Of a stretch of 35,842 nt of DNA, positions 17,267-27,745 are shown piece by piece. The DNA comes from Acidimicrobiales bacterium (GTDB taxonomy: Bacteria; Actinomycetota; Acidimicrobiia; Acidimicrobiales; Iamiaceae), in assembly GCA_030448105.1 (NCBI GenBank), contig JAUJNP010000013.1:54412-90253 (forward strand). The letters are read 5' to 3'. Both the position numbers and the translations under genes were made by a program. The notes under the pieces are model-generated. The model had not been told where the DNA came from and searched no databases. It saw only the letters and a program-made list of their open reading frames with translations. Numbering within the stretch: the stretch's first letter is position 1; every line of letters starts with the position of its first letter.

Positions 17267-17272
17267 AGGTTA
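17267..17272 (-). promoter_or_regulatory. candidate leaderless -10 (TAACCT) for the HAD phosphatase
   Basis: On the minus strand TAACCT lies seven bases before GTG 17259 but only four before ATG 17262. If it is the -10, the GTG is the used start. Confidence 0.4.
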
Positions 17273-17304
17273 CGGGCGGCCTCGCCGGTGGCAGGATTCG
17301 TCCC

Positions 17305-18021
17305 GTGGCCGAACCCGCACCCCGCCCGGGGTTGACGTCGAAGTGGGCGTGCCTGGCCGAGTCCGCCCGCAACGCGCTGCCGGGCGCCGCCGACCGCCGC
17401 CGCCAGGTGGCCGAGTACCGATCGGCGTGGGAGGCGCACAACGCCGCTGGTGTCCAACGCTCCGGGCCACGCTGGGTCGCCCTCGGGGACTCCGCCGCCC
17501 AGGGCGTGGGCGCCAGCGCGTACGACCGGGGCTACGTCGGGCAGCTGCTCGAGCGGCTGCGGGCGGTCGACCCCGGATGGCAGGTGGTGAACCTCTCGGT
17601 GAGCGGGGCCCGCACCGCCGACGTGGTCGACGGCCAGCTCCCCCACCTGGCCGAGCTGGCCCCTGTCGCCCTGGTCACCTGCGCGGTCGGCGGCAACGAC
17701 CTCCTTCGCTCGCGCACCTCGACCCACGAGCGGGAGCTGCGCCGGCTGCTGGCCGCCCTCCCCGCCGGCGCGGTGGTGGCCACCCTCCCCCAAGGGCTCC
17801 GGTCGCGGCGGGCGCGGGCGTTGAACCACCTGATCGGCACCGAGGGGCCCCGCCGGGGCCTGGTGGTGGCCGAGGTCTGGGCGCGGACGGGGCCACCGTG
17901 GCAGGGCAAGTACGGCTCGGACCACTTCCACCCGAACGACGCCGGCCACGCCGACTGGGCCGACGCCTTCGCCGACGCCCTCGGCCTGACCACGGCCGCC
18001 GCCCCGCCCGCACACCGATGA
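17305..18021 (+). CDS. SGNH/GDSL-family hydrolase
   Basis: The 238-residue protein has all four SGNH blocks: WVALGDSAAQG with nucleophile Ser63, VNLSVSGARTADV supplying the Gly, VGGNDLL with Asn131, and SDHFHPNDAGH with Asp206 and His209. It is probably an esterase or lipase. The substrate is unknown. The N-terminus is not a clear signal peptide, so a cytoplasmic location is likely. GTG at 17305 is chosen because a longer upstream reading runs into the divergent phosphatase gene and loses family character. The stop overlaps the rhomboid start as ATGA, so the two are co-transcribed. Confidence 0.87.
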   Translation: MAEPAPRPGLTSKWACLAESARNALPGAADRRRQVAEYRSAWEAHNAAGVQRSGPRWVALGDSAAQGVGASAYDRGYVGQLLERLRAVDPGWQVVNLSVSGARTADVVDGQLPHLAELAPVALVTCAVGGNDLLRSRTSTHERELRRLLAALPAGAVVATLPQGLRSRRARALNHLIGTEGPRRGLVVAEVWARTGPPWQGKYGSDHFHPNDAGHADWADAFADALGLTTAAAPPAHR

Positions 18022-18623
18022 GCGAGCTCCAACGCACCCGTCGGGAACGACCCGGCCTGGCCGAGCCCGTGCGGCCGGTGCTGTTGGTGGTGGCCATGTC
18101 CGCCGTCATGTGGGCCGAGGAGATCGTCGACACCGTGCTCGGTGGCGACCTCGACCGCTTCGGCATCCGCCCTCGCCACCTCGACGGCCTCGACGGCGTG
18201 GCGCTGGCCCCGTTCCTCCACGACGGCCTCGGCCACCTGGTCGCCAACACCATTCCCTTCCTGGTGTTGGGCGCCGCCATCGCCCTCAGCAGCGCCCGCC
18301 GGTTCCTCACCGTCACCGCCATCGTCGCCCTGGTGGGCGGCCTCGGCACCTGGCTCACCGGGTCGAGCCGCTCGGTGGTGATCGGGGCCAGCGGCCTCGT
18401 GTTCGGCTACCTCACGTACCTGGTGACCCGAGGCCTGTTCGCCCGGCGGCCGGCGTACCTGCTCGGCGGCCTGGTGGTGCTGGCCCTCTACGGCGGCGTG
18501 CTGTGGGGCCTTCTCCCCCGCCCCGGCATCTCCTGGCAGGGCCACCTCTTCGGTGCCATCGGCGGCATCCTCGCCGCCCGGATCGTCCACCCCCCGGCCC
18601 CGGACGCGCCCACCCTGGCCTGA
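18018..18623 (+). CDS. rhomboid-family intramembrane serine protease
   Basis: The 201-residue membrane protein has about six hydrophobic segments: about residues 19-33, 75-92, 97-115, 119-137, 147-165 and 173-190. The rhomboid motifs are present: HLVANTIPF (His73, Asn77) in the second segment, GASG with nucleophile Ser125 in the fourth, and QGHLFGAIGG with His176 in the last. It should cleave membrane proteins within the bilayer. The substrate is unknown. A cytoplasmic arginine-rich N-terminus (RTRRERPG) precedes the first helix. The start overlaps the SGNH hydrolase stop. Confidence 0.9.
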   Translation: MSELQRTRRERPGLAEPVRPVLLVVAMSAVMWAEEIVDTVLGGDLDRFGIRPRHLDGLDGVALAPFLHDGLGHLVANTIPFLVLGAAIALSSARRFLTVTAIVALVGGLGTWLTGSSRSVVIGASGLVFGYLTYLVTRGLFARRPAYLLGGLVVLALYGGVLWGLLPRPGISWQGHLFGAIGGILAARIVHPPAPDAPTLA

Positions 18624-18644
18624 GGCCGGCGGCGTGCGCCGGCC
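18624..18644. terminator. GC-rich hairpin between convergent genes
   Basis: GGCCGGCG (18624-18631) and CGCCGGCC (18637-18644) form a perfect eight-pair stem with a five-base loop directly after the rhomboid stop. No T-run follows on either strand, so termination is plausible but not certain. It would serve both the rhomboid gene and the convergent oxidoreductase. Confidence 0.5.
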
Positions 18645-18657
18645 GGCGTGACCCGCC

Positions 18658-19617
18658 TCAGCGGGGGGCGAGGTCGCGGATGGCCTGCTGGGGTTCGATC
18701 CCGAAGGGGAGGAGCGCGAGGGCCGGGCAGGTCACGCCGTTGTCCACGTAGCGGGCGACGTGGTCGCGGCACTCCTCGGGCGAGCCGTGCACGATGAGCT
18801 CGTCGACGAGGGAGTCGGGGATGGCCTCCAGGGCGGCCTTGCGGTCCCCCGCCGCCCACGCGTCCCACATGGGCTGGAGCAGTTCCTCCCGCCCCAGCCA
18901 CCGGTGGAACTCCGCGTAGACGGGCACGGTTAGGTAGGCGGCGATGGCGTAGCGGCCCATGGCCCGCACCGTGTCGGTGTCGGTGGTGGGCGCCACGAAG
19001 ATGCGGGCCACCACCTCCTTGCCCTCGCCGCCGGCGTGGACGTGGGGCACGACCTGGCGCACGTCCTCGGCCGACAGCCAGTTGATGATGGCGCCGTCGC
19101 CCTCCCGGCCGGCCAGGCGCAGCATCCCCTCCCGCAGGGCGGCCACCAGGATGCGGGGCTGCTCCTCGGGCACGATGCCCAGCTTGAAGCCCTTCACCGT
19201 GAACGTGTCGTACTCGCCGCTCACCTTCTCGCCGGTGAGGGCCACCCGCAGGAAGCGCACCATGTCGCGCACCTTCTTGTACGGCTCCTCGAAGGCGATG
19301 CCGTTCCAGCGCTCCACGATCACGTTCGACGACGTGCCGATGCCGAACGCCACCCGCCCGGGAGCGGCGTCGGCCAGGGAGGCCACGCACTGGGCCAGCG
19401 ACGCCGGGCCGCGGGTGAAGGCGGGCACGATGGCCGATCCCAGCCGGAGCGACGGTGCCCACACCGATGCCAGCGCCAGGGGCGTGAACCCGTCGGCGCC
19501 GTTGGCCTCGCTCGACCACACGTCGGTGTAGCCCAGATCCTCCAGTTCGACGACGAGGTCGCGCTGGGCGTGCAGCGGGATCCCGTCGAAGGGGATGGTC
19601 ATGCCGTGGCGTTGCAT
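18658..19617 (-). CDS. LLM-class F420-type oxidoreductase
   Basis: The 319-residue luciferase-like protein starts MQRHGMTIPFDGIPLHAQ. It contains LGYTDVWSSEANGADGFTPLALAS, LRLGSAIVPAFTRGPASLAQ, GRVAFGIGTSSNVIVERWNG and PRILVAALREGMLRLAGREGDGAIINWLS, the standard TIM-barrel blocks with the flavin or deazaflavin pocket. It is a paralogue of the 3866-4852 gene. F420 use is inferred from the family in actinobacteria and the substrate is unknown. A second in-frame ATG five codons in (MTIPFDG) is a possible start. It follows the tiny lysine-rich gene by 17 bases on the same strand. Confidence 0.9.
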   Translation of the reverse strand: MQRHGMTIPFDGIPLHAQRDLVVELEDLGYTDVWSSEANGADGFTPLALASVWAPSLRLGSAIVPAFTRGPASLAQCVASLADAAPGRVAFGIGTSSNVIVERWNGIAFEEPYKKVRDMVRFLRVALTGEKVSGEYDTFTVKGFKLGIVPEEQPRILVAALREGMLRLAGREGDGAIINWLSAEDVRQVVPHVHAGGEGKEVVARIFVAPTTDTDTVRAMGRYAIAAYLTVPVYAEFHRWLGREELLQPMWDAWAAGDRKAALEAIPDSLVDELIVHGSPEECRDHVARYVDNGVTCPALALLPFGIEPQQAIRDLAPR

Positions 19618-19634
19618 CCCGCCTGCCCTAGCAG

Positions 19635-19736
19635 CTAACCCTTCTTCGCCTTCTTGGCGGTCTTGGCGGCCCGCTTCTCCTTGAGCGTCTTGCCCAGCTT
19701 CTTGCCCGACGGCTTCTGCGGTGATTTCGAAGGCAT
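19635..19736 (-). CDS. tiny lysine-rich protein, 33 residues
   Basis: An ATG-to-TAG frame of 33 codons on the minus strand encodes a very basic peptide that begins MPSKSPQKPSGKKLGKTLKE and ends AAKTAKKAKKG. Twelve residues are lysine. The frame is fully open, codon choice is G/C-ended (mostly AAG for Lys), and it fits neatly between katG (31 bases upstream on the same strand) and the luciferase-like gene (17 bases downstream). Small basic proteins of this kind occur in actinobacteria without known function. Nucleic-acid binding is possible from charge alone. No good ribosome site is visible, so translation is probable but unproven. Confidence 0.6.
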   Translation of the reverse strand: MPSKSPQKPSGKKLGKTLKEKRAAKTAKKAKKG

Positions 19737-19767
19737 GGACGAGACCGTAGCGACCGGGGACGGGCGA

Positions 19768-22454
<2,687 letters not shown>

Positions 22455-22476
22455 ACCCGGACCGTACCCCCCATTG

Positions 22477-22501
22477 CTGGAGTCAGTCCAGATCTGGCTG
22501 G
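22477..22501. promoter_or_regulatory. palindromic candidate operator upstream of furA
   Basis: CTGGA-GTCAG-TCCAG (22477-22491) is an inverted repeat that overlaps a second palindrome CCAGATCTGG (22488-22497), followed by another CTGG (22498-22501). It lies 23-47 bases upstream of the furA start, where autoregulation by Fur proteins usually acts. The sequence differs from known Fur boxes that I can recall. Confidence 0.35.
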
Positions 22502-22516
22502 AGACGAACAGGGTGG

Positions 22517-23344
22517 TCACCTACCCGGGGTGCCCGGGTTCCCGGGGTCGTCCCAGTAGCGGACGATGGTGGACTGGCTGGCGGTGGCGAGCAGGGTCCC
22601 GTCGGTGGCCCACAGGTACACGTGGCCCTGACCGAAGCCGTTGGCGACGGCGTCGATGCGGATGTCGATCAGCACCCACTCGGTGGGCACCAGGCGGCCG
22701 ATGCGAAGGGTGTTGTCGAGGCTGTTGCCGCCGGCGGGCTTGCCGAGGGCCTGGCCGATGCCGAAGGGCACGTAGTCGCCGAGGACCGCGAGGGCGGCCG
22801 CCGACGGATCGCCCAGCTCGGGGATGCGGGCCCAGAGGGCGGAGCAGCCGTCGGGCGAGGCGGCCCCGTCGAGGTCGGGGATGTCGCGCGCCGAGGCCAT
22901 GCGCACGTCGAGGCGGCGCATGACGGAGTCCTCGGTGTCCATGCGGAACCCCCGGGGCCGGCACTCCTCGGGCGAGGGCACCTCCGGGCGGATCGGCCAC
23001 GCCCCCTCCGCCTCCATGTCGCGGTGGCCGAGGGCCGCGTTGACGGTGAGGATCTCGGTGTCGGCCCCGTGGGCGACGGCCCGGGCCTGGGAGATGGCCC
23101 GGCCGGTGACGGGCACGGTGACGTCGACGTCCATCACCGAGGGGGGCCGGGCGTAGGACAGGTACTGGGCGGTGGCCCAGATCAGCGGACGCCCGGTGGT
23201 GCCTTCGAGGGCCTCGATGGCGGCGGCCAGCCCGCAGCCGCCGAAGAGGAACCCGTGGCCGGTGGAGAGGCCAGGCACCACCGGGAGGAACCAGCGGTTG
23301 GGGTTGTGCGTGGCCTCGAGGCCGAGGAACCGGCGGGCGTCCAT
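22517..23344 (-). CDS. acyl-CoA thioesterase (TesB-like, double hotdog)
   Basis: The 275-residue protein resembles TesB-type thioesterases, which hydrolyse acyl-Co[20 protein letters not shown] and [22 protein letters not shown] form the first hotdog domain. [42 protein letters not shown] forms the second, with the usual D...G...GxLxAxxxQ pattern. Actinobacterial relatives accept medium or long acyl chains; the exact substrate is unknown. ATG at 23344 is preferred to an upstream ATG that would overlap the divergent amidase start. A TAGAGT hexamer lies eight bases upstream. It is 62 bases upstream of furA on the same strand. Confidence 0.82.
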   Translation of the reverse strand: MDARRFLGLEATHNPNRWFLPVVPGLSTGHGFLFGGCGLAAAIEALEGTTGRPLIWATAQYLSYARPPSVMDVDVTVPVTGRAISQARAVAHGADTEILTVNAALGHRDMEAEGAWPIRPEVPSPEECRPRGFRMDTEDSVMRRLDVRMASARDIPDLDGAASPDGCSALWARIPELGDPSAAALAVLGDYVPFGIGQALGKPAGGNSLDNTLRIGRLVPTEWVLIDIRIDAVANGFGQGHVYLWATDGTLLATASQSTIVRYWDDPGNPGTPGR

Positions 23345-23352
23345 CCGCTGGA

Positions 23353-23362
23353 ACTCTAGGCT
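23353..23362. promoter_or_regulatory. overlapping divergent -10 hexamers sharing CTAG
   Basis: On the plus strand TAGGCT (23357-23362) ends seven bases before the amidase ATG at 23370. On the minus strand TAGAGT (23353-23358) ends eight bases before the thioesterase ATG at 23344. The two hexamers share the bases TA. Only 25 bases separate the start codons. Confidence 0.45.
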
Positions 23363-23369
23363 CCCGGCC

Positions 23370-24761
23370 ATGTCCGACATCCCGTGGCAGGGCGACGCCT
23401 GCTCCCTCGTCGACGCGTTCCGGGCAGGCGAGCGCTCCCCCGTGGAGGAGTTGGAGGCCACCATCGCCGCCATCGAGGCGAGCGAGCTCAACACCTTCTC
23501 GTTCACCGACCTCGACGCCGCCCGGGCCCGGGCCGCCTCCGCCGACGTGGCCCTGCCCTTCGGCGGCGTGCCCATCGGCGTGAAGGAGCTCGACTCGGTG
23601 GAGGGCTGGCCCCACACGGAGGCGTCGCTCGTCTTCGCCGACCGCAGAGCCACCTACACCTCCACCATGGTGACCCGGCTGCGCGACCGGGGCGGTGTGG
23701 TGCCGGTGGGCCAGACCACCGCCAGCGAGTTCGGTGGCCTGAACGTGAGCATCACCAAGCTCAACGGGGTCACCCACAACCCGTGGCAGCGGGGCCGCAC
23801 CACGGGCGGCTCGTCGGCGGGCAGCGCCGGGGCGGTGGCGGGCGGGCTGGTGAGCATCGCCAGCGGCGGCGACGGCGGCGGGTCGATCCGCATCCCCGCC
23901 GGCTTCTGCGGCCTGCTCGGCATGAAGGGCACCGCCGGGCGCATCCCCCGTGGGCCCCACACGTTGATCCACCCGATGACGGTGGTGGTGGGGTGCATGG
24001 CCCGCTCGGTGCGCGACGCCTGCCGCTGGTACGACGTGACCGGCGGGTACGACCCCCGCGACCCCTACTCGCTGCCCCGCATCGACGGCTGGGAGCGCGA
24101 CCTCGGCACCCATGACCTGCGGGGCAAGAGGGTGGCCATCGTGCCCACCCTCGGCCTGGCCGTGGTGCGCGACGAGGTGCAGGCGTCGGTGGTGGCCGGC
24201 GCCGAGGCCCTCGCCTCCGACGCCGGTCTGGAGGTGGTCGACCTCGACGTGGCCCTCCCCGAGCTGGACATGACCTGGGCCCTCGCCAACCTGGCCGGCC
24301 TCAAGCTGGAGCTGGGCGACCGGTGGCCGGGCTGCAAGGACGACCTCACGGGCGAGATCGCCTTCGGCCTGGAGGTCGCCCACCAGATGGTGAACCTGGA
24401 CATCGTGGCCCGGGGGGAGGCGGCCCGCACCGCCGCCAACGAGGGGATGGCCGCCGTGTTCGACCAGGTCGACTTCCTCATCTGCTCCACCAACCCCGAC
24501 ACCGCCTTCCCGGCGGACTGCTACCTGAGCACCCGGGTTGGCGGCCAGCAGGTGCCACCGGGCAACAACGGCGCTCTCACCATCCCGGCCAACATCAGCG
24601 GCAACCCGGCGGTGTCGGTGCCGGTGGCGCCGGTGGACGGCCTGCCGGTGGGCATGCAGATCATCGGCCGTCACCACGAGGACGCCCTGCTGCTCGACCT
24701 GGCCCGGCTGGTGGAACAGGAGCGACCCTGGCCGCTGGTGGCCCCCGGTTCGCCGATCTGA
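23370..24761 (+). CDS. amidase-signature family hydrolase
   Basis: The 463-residue protein belongs to the amidase signature family (Ser-cisSer-Lys hydrolases). The catalytic lysine is in PIGVKELDSVEG. The Ser-rich block TTGGSSAGSAGAVAGGL with SGGDGGGSIRIPAGFCGLLGMKGT contains the cis-serine and nucleophile serine. The ending GNPAVSVPVAPVDGLPVGMQIIG is typical. Members include fatty acid amide hydrolases, aryl-acylamidases and GatA; the lack of gatB/gatC neighbours rules out tRNA amidation here by context. The specific amide is unknown. ATG at 23370 begins MSDIPWQGDACSL, the usual family start, and lies seven bases after TAGGCT. Confidence 0.9.
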   Translation: MSDIPWQGDACSLVDAFRAGERSPVEELEATIAAIEASELNTFSFTDLDAARARAASADVALPFGGVPIGVKELDSVEGWPHTEASLVFADRRATYTSTMVTRLRDRGGVVPVGQTTASEFGGLNVSITKLNGVTHNPWQRGRTTGGSSAGSAGAVAGGLVSIASGGDGGGSIRIPAGFCGLLGMKGTAGRIPRGPHTLIHPMTVVVGCMARSVRDACRWYDVTGGYDPRDPYSLPRIDGWERDLGTHDLRGKRVAIVPTLGLAVVRDEVQASVVAGAEALASDAGLEVVDLDVALPELDMTWALANLAGLKLELGDRWPGCKDDLTGEIAFGLEVAHQMVNLDIVARGEAARTAANEGMAAVFDQVDFLICSTNPDTAFPADCYLSTRVGGQQVPPGNNGALTIPANISGNPAVSVPVAPVDGLPVGMQIIGRHHEDALLLDLARLVEQERPWPLVAPGSPI

Positions 24762-24783
24762 CCTGTAACCCCGAAGGAGCGAC

Positions 24784-25191
24784 ATGAACGACTGGAACCG
24801 CCAGGTGATCGAGGAGTTCCGCGCCAACGCCGGCAAGGTGGGCGGGCAGTTCGAGGGCGCCCCGCTGCTCCTGCTGCACACCACCGGAGCCAAGAGCGGC
24901 GAGGAGCGGGTGAACCCGGTGATGTACCAGGCCGACGGCGACCGCTATGTGGTGTTCGCCTCCAAGGCCGGCGCCCCCACCAACCCGGACTGGTACCACA
25001 ACCTGCGGGCCAATCCCCGGGCAACCGTGGAGGTCGATACCGACACCGCGGAGGTCACGGCCCGGGTAGCCGAGGGCGAGGAGCGCGACCGGCTGTGGGA
25101 GCGCCAGAAGCAGGAGTTCCCCGGCTTCGCCGAGTACGAGGCCAAGACCGACCGCGCCATCCCGGTGGTGGTGCTCGAGCCGGCGGGCTGA
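24784..25191 (+). CDS. deazaflavin (F420)-dependent nitroreductase, Ddn-like
   Basis: The 135-residue split-barrel protein matches the actinobacterial deazaflavin-dependent nitroreductase family. NRQVIEEFRANAGKVGG is the N-terminal helix. PLLLLHTTGAKSGEERVNPVMY, YVVFASKAGAPTNPDWYHNLRANP and the last strand IPVVVLEPAG are its signature blocks. Such proteins use F420H2 to reduce quinones or other acceptors. An AAGGAG ribosome site (24774-24779) precedes the ATG. It follows the amidase by 22 bases and is probably co-transcribed with it. Confidence 0.92.
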   Translation: MNDWNRQVIEEFRANAGKVGGQFEGAPLLLLHTTGAKSGEERVNPVMYQADGDRYVVFASKAGAPTNPDWYHNLRANPRATVEVDTDTAEVTARVAEGEERDRLWERQKQEFPGFAEYEAKTDRAIPVVVLEPAG

Positions 25192-25208
25192 ACGTCCGGC
25201 CGTAACAC

Positions 25209-25296
25209 TGGCTCCTCCTCCGCTTCGCTCCCCCGGAGCGGGCTTCGCCCATCCGGGTGACATCTCACCCGCTGCTCCGCCTGGCGGACTGCGCAG
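25209..25296. repeat. structured dispersed repeat, copy B
   Basis: This 88-base element matches 9283-9368. Hairpins are GCTCC-CCC-GGAGC, GGGC-TTC-GCCC, GGGTG-ACATCT-CACCC and TCCGCC-T-GGCGGA. Like copy A, it lies between two convergent genes (Ddn-like and DUF222/HNH), and fills most of the 25192-25317 gap. It may act as a bidirectional terminator or a REP-like element. Confidence 0.75.
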
Positions 25297-25317
25297 TGGC
25301 GCCCGGCCGGCCTGCGC

Positions 25318-26505
25318 TCAGGCGGCCCGGGGCAATGGGTTGATCTCGGTGCCGTTGGCTCGGGTGAAGATGAGCTGGCCGTCGGGGCCGCGGGCGATGC
25401 CGAGGGTGCCGGCGTGGTGCATGTGGTGGTGCCGGGAGCACAGCAGGCACAGGTTGGCCAGGTCGGTGGGGCCCTGGGCGCCGACGGGTTGGAGGTGGTG
25501 GGCTTCGCACCACTCGGGGGGCCGGCCACAGCCCGGGACCACACAGCCTCGGTCACGGATGCGCAGGGCCCGTCGCTGGGCCCGGTTCGGCGTGGGGGTG
25601 GAGAGCCCCAGGTCCAACACGGTGGACCCTCCCTGGGTGATGACCCGGGCCACGTTGGCGTCGCAGGCCAGCCGCCGGGCCGTCTCGGGGGCGATGGGGC
25701 CGACCCCGTCGACCTCGCAGCGGCCCCCGGCCCGGCCCTCCAGGACCTCCAGGTCGACCACCGCGAAGATCAACGGCTTGGCCGGGGTGCTGGACTTGGG
25801 GTCGGTGGCCATGGCCCGGCGGGCCATCTCCACCAGGGCATCGGCCCGGCGCTGGGCGGCGGTGGTGCCCGCCGAGCCGTCGGCGCAGCCCTGCTCGGCC
25901 CGGTACAGCTCCTCGCTGATCGACTCCAGGGCTCGCTTCACGATGCCGGTGGCCTCGGGGTCGAGGGACCCGTCGAGGTGCCCGACCCCGTCCAGGCCGG
26001 TCGAGAGGTGCACCCGGCGACGGTCATGGGCCTTGGCCGCCCGGTCCTCGGCGCCGTCGGCGTCGACCTGGGCCATCCACCAACGCACCAGCCGGGCGAC
26101 GTGATCCACACTGAGGGTGCCGACCTGCTCCAACAGCATCTCCTCGTCGGCGGCGAACGCCTCGGTGGTGCGGTCGTTGATGCCCCCCAGCACCAGCCGG
26201 GCCCGGCGCATCCCAACCTCTGGGATCGCGGCGGCGGTCACCGGGTGCTCCCGCAGGCGGTGGGCGTCGCGGACCGCGGCCCGAGCCTCACCCCAGCTCA
26301 TCGACCCGTTGTGCACCAGCCAGGACGGCCCGTTCACGAACGCATCGGCCGCCCAGCCCTGCCGGGCGTCCCACTCACCCACCGCCCCCAACACGGCGGC
26401 CTCGACCTGGGAACGCAGCTCCAGCAGGGCGCCCAGGTGCTCGGACAGGGCGGCGCCCGACAACGACGCCGGGTCCACGTTCAACAGCTCGCTCAGATCC
26501 ATCAC
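25318..26505 (-). CDS. DUF222 / HNH endonuclease domain protein
   Basis: The 395-residue protein has an N-terminal DUF222 helical domain (about residues 1-290) and a C-terminal HNH nuclease (about 320-365). The nuclease core is RDRGCVVPGCGRPPEWCEAHHLQPV, then TDLANLCLLCSRHHHMHH, with two zinc-binding Cys pairs and the HNH histidines. Relatives include the mycobacterial 13E12-type repeat proteins, common in many copies and sometimes mobile in actinobacteria. Their role is not established. A promoter-like pair (TTGCAA, 17 bases, TACGTT) lies upstream. The start is GTG at 26505, with an ATG as the next codon. Confidence 0.9.
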   Translation of the reverse strand: MMDLSELLNVDPASLSGAALSEHLGALLELRSQVEAAVLGAVGEWDARQGWAADAFVNGPSWLVHNGSMSWGEARAAVRDAHRLREHPVTAAAIPEVGMRRARLVLGGINDRTTEAFAADEEMLLEQVGTLSVDHVARLVRWWMAQVDADGAEDRAAKAHDRRRVHLSTGLDGVGHLDGSLDPEATGIVKRALESISEELYRAEQGCADGSAGTTAAQRRADALVEMARRAMATDPKSSTPAKPLIFAVVDLEVLEGRAGGRCEVDGVGPIAPETARRLACDANVARVITQGGSTVLDLGLSTPTPNRAQRRALRIRDRGCVVPGCGRPPEWCEAHHLQPVGAQGPTDLANLCLLCSRHHHMHHAGTLGIARGPDGQLIFTRANGTEINPLPRAA

Positions 26506-26556
26506 GCGCTCGCATCAGACGACGACAGCCGGCGGGGGAAGCGAACTGACATGCAC

Positions 26557-26585
26557 AACGTACAGAAGTTCGTGAGCAGTTGCAA
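26557..26585 (-). promoter_or_regulatory. candidate promoter of the HNH gene (TTGCAA-17-TACGTT)
   Basis: On the minus strand a -35-like TTGCAA (26580-26585) and a -10-like TACGTT (26557-26562) are spaced by 17 bases. They lie in an unusually AT-rich patch and predict a leader of about 45 bases before the GTG at 26505. Confidence 0.45.
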
Positions 26586-26597
26586 CTCTTTCGACGA

Positions 26598-26622
26598 GAT
26601 TCTCCGACGATATGGGAGAATC
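26598..26622 (-). terminator. hairpin at the end of the restriction operon
   Basis: GATTCTCC (26598-26605) and GGAGAATC (26615-26622) form a perfect eight-pair stem with a nine-base loop overlapping the stop of the ADP-ribosylglycohydrolase gene. No T-run follows, so terminator function is only likely. Confidence 0.4.
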
Positions 26623-27745
26623 ACCAGCCGGGGTACTGCGCCCACCAGTCGTCTCCTGACGGAGGCTCGAACCGCTCGCGCCAGAGGTCATCGGCGATCC
26701 GAGCGACGACGTCGCCGAGCTCGAGACGATCGACCCACTCGCGTGGCAACCAGGCCTCGCCGTGCGCGGCGCCGACGATGTTCCCGCAGATGGCGCCGGT
26801 GGAGTCGCTGTCGCCCGAGTGGTTCACCGCAGCGACGACGGCTGAACGCGGGTCCGGTGCGCCGAGCGCGCAGCCGACGGCGATGGCGAGTGCCTCCTCG
26901 CCCACCCAGCCACCGCCGAGCCGCTCGAGCTCGCTCGGACGGGGAGGGCCGTGCCGGCCCAGGCGCACCGCCTCGTCGAGGGCGGCGAGCGTCTCCCCAT
27001 GGCTCGGGTGCCCCAGGAGCAGCCGGCGTGCGGCCTGAACGGCGACGGCGACCGGATCGCCGCCAGCGAGGTGCGAGACGATGGCGGCAAGGGCGCCAGC
27101 AGGGAGCCATCCGCTCGGGTGCCCGTGGGTGATGGCGGCGACCTCGCAACCGAGCTGGAAGGCTCGCTCCGGGTCGCCGACGAGCAACCCGACGGGGGCG
27201 ACCCGCATCACGCCGCCGCACCCCTTCGAGTCGTTCAGCGGCTGGTCAGTGGCGCCCAGCTTCCCGGAGTGCAGAGCGGACAGGCAGGTGTTCCCTGGCG
27301 CCCGTCGGTGGTGCAGCCGGCCCTCGGCCACCAGCCAGCCGTCCGGGCCCTCGCCTCCTAAGCGGGCACCAGCTTCGGCCCAGCCCACGCCCTGGGTGTA
27401 CAGCCACCGGAGGTAGGCGTGATGGACCACGCTCGGCACGTGGCAGATGCCCTTCGACCGGCCCCGCACAGACGCACGGATCAGGCCCTCGGCGGTGAAC
27501 AGGGTCATCTGGGTGTCGTCGGTGACCTCCCCCATGTCGCCCAGGAAGCCCCGGACCCCGGGCGGCCCGAGCTGGCGGTGGATCTCCGACAGCGGCCAGA
27601 ACTCCACCTTCGCGCCGAGGGCGTCGCCGATGGCACCGGCCAGCAGGCAGCCACGGAAACGGTCTCGCAGCTGCTCGCTAATCGACGGACTCGCCGACGT
27701 CGTCGAGGAGGATCGCGACAACAGCCTCGGCCACGTCGCGGTCAT
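26621..27745 (-). CDS. ADP-ribosylglycohydrolase (DraG/ARH-like)
   Basis: The product removes ADP-ribose from proteins or nucleic acids, judged by family. From ATG 27745 it has 374 residues. FRGCLLAGAIGDALGAKVEFW (about 30-50) and TDDTQMTL (75-82) hold the first metal-ligand acids, and NHSGDSDSTGAICGNIVGA (308-326) holds the second set, so the two-magnesium active site looks intact. The true start is uncertain. Residues 1-22 overlap the preceding small gene and look like an out-of-frame shadow. Homology begins near 27680, where only ATT or upstream TTG (27721) or ATG codons are available. It is the last gene of the Res-Mod operon. Confidence 0.85.
   Translation of the reverse strand: MTATWPRLLSRSSSTTSASPSISEQLRDRFRGCLLAGAIGDALGAKVEFWPLSEIHRQLGPPGVRGFLGDMGEVTDDTQMTLFTAEGLIRASVRGRSKGICHVPSVVHHAYLRWLYTQGVGWAEAGARLGGEGPDGWLVAEGRLHHRRAPGNTCLSALHSGKLGATDQPLNDSKGCGGVMRVAPVGLLVGDPERAFQLGCEVAAITHGHPSGWLPAGALAAIVSHLAGGDPVAVAVQAARRLLLGHPSHGETLAALDEAVRLGRHGPPRPSELERLGGGWVGEEALAIAVGCALGAPDPRSAVVAAVNHSGDSDSTGAICGNIVGAAHGEAWLPREWVDRLELGDVVARIADDLWRERFEPPSGDDWWAQYPGW

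Noticed and set aside
23345..24893. Long minus-strand frame antisense to the amidase
   Set aside because: His/Gly/Ala-rich shadow. The amidase signature is on the plus strand.
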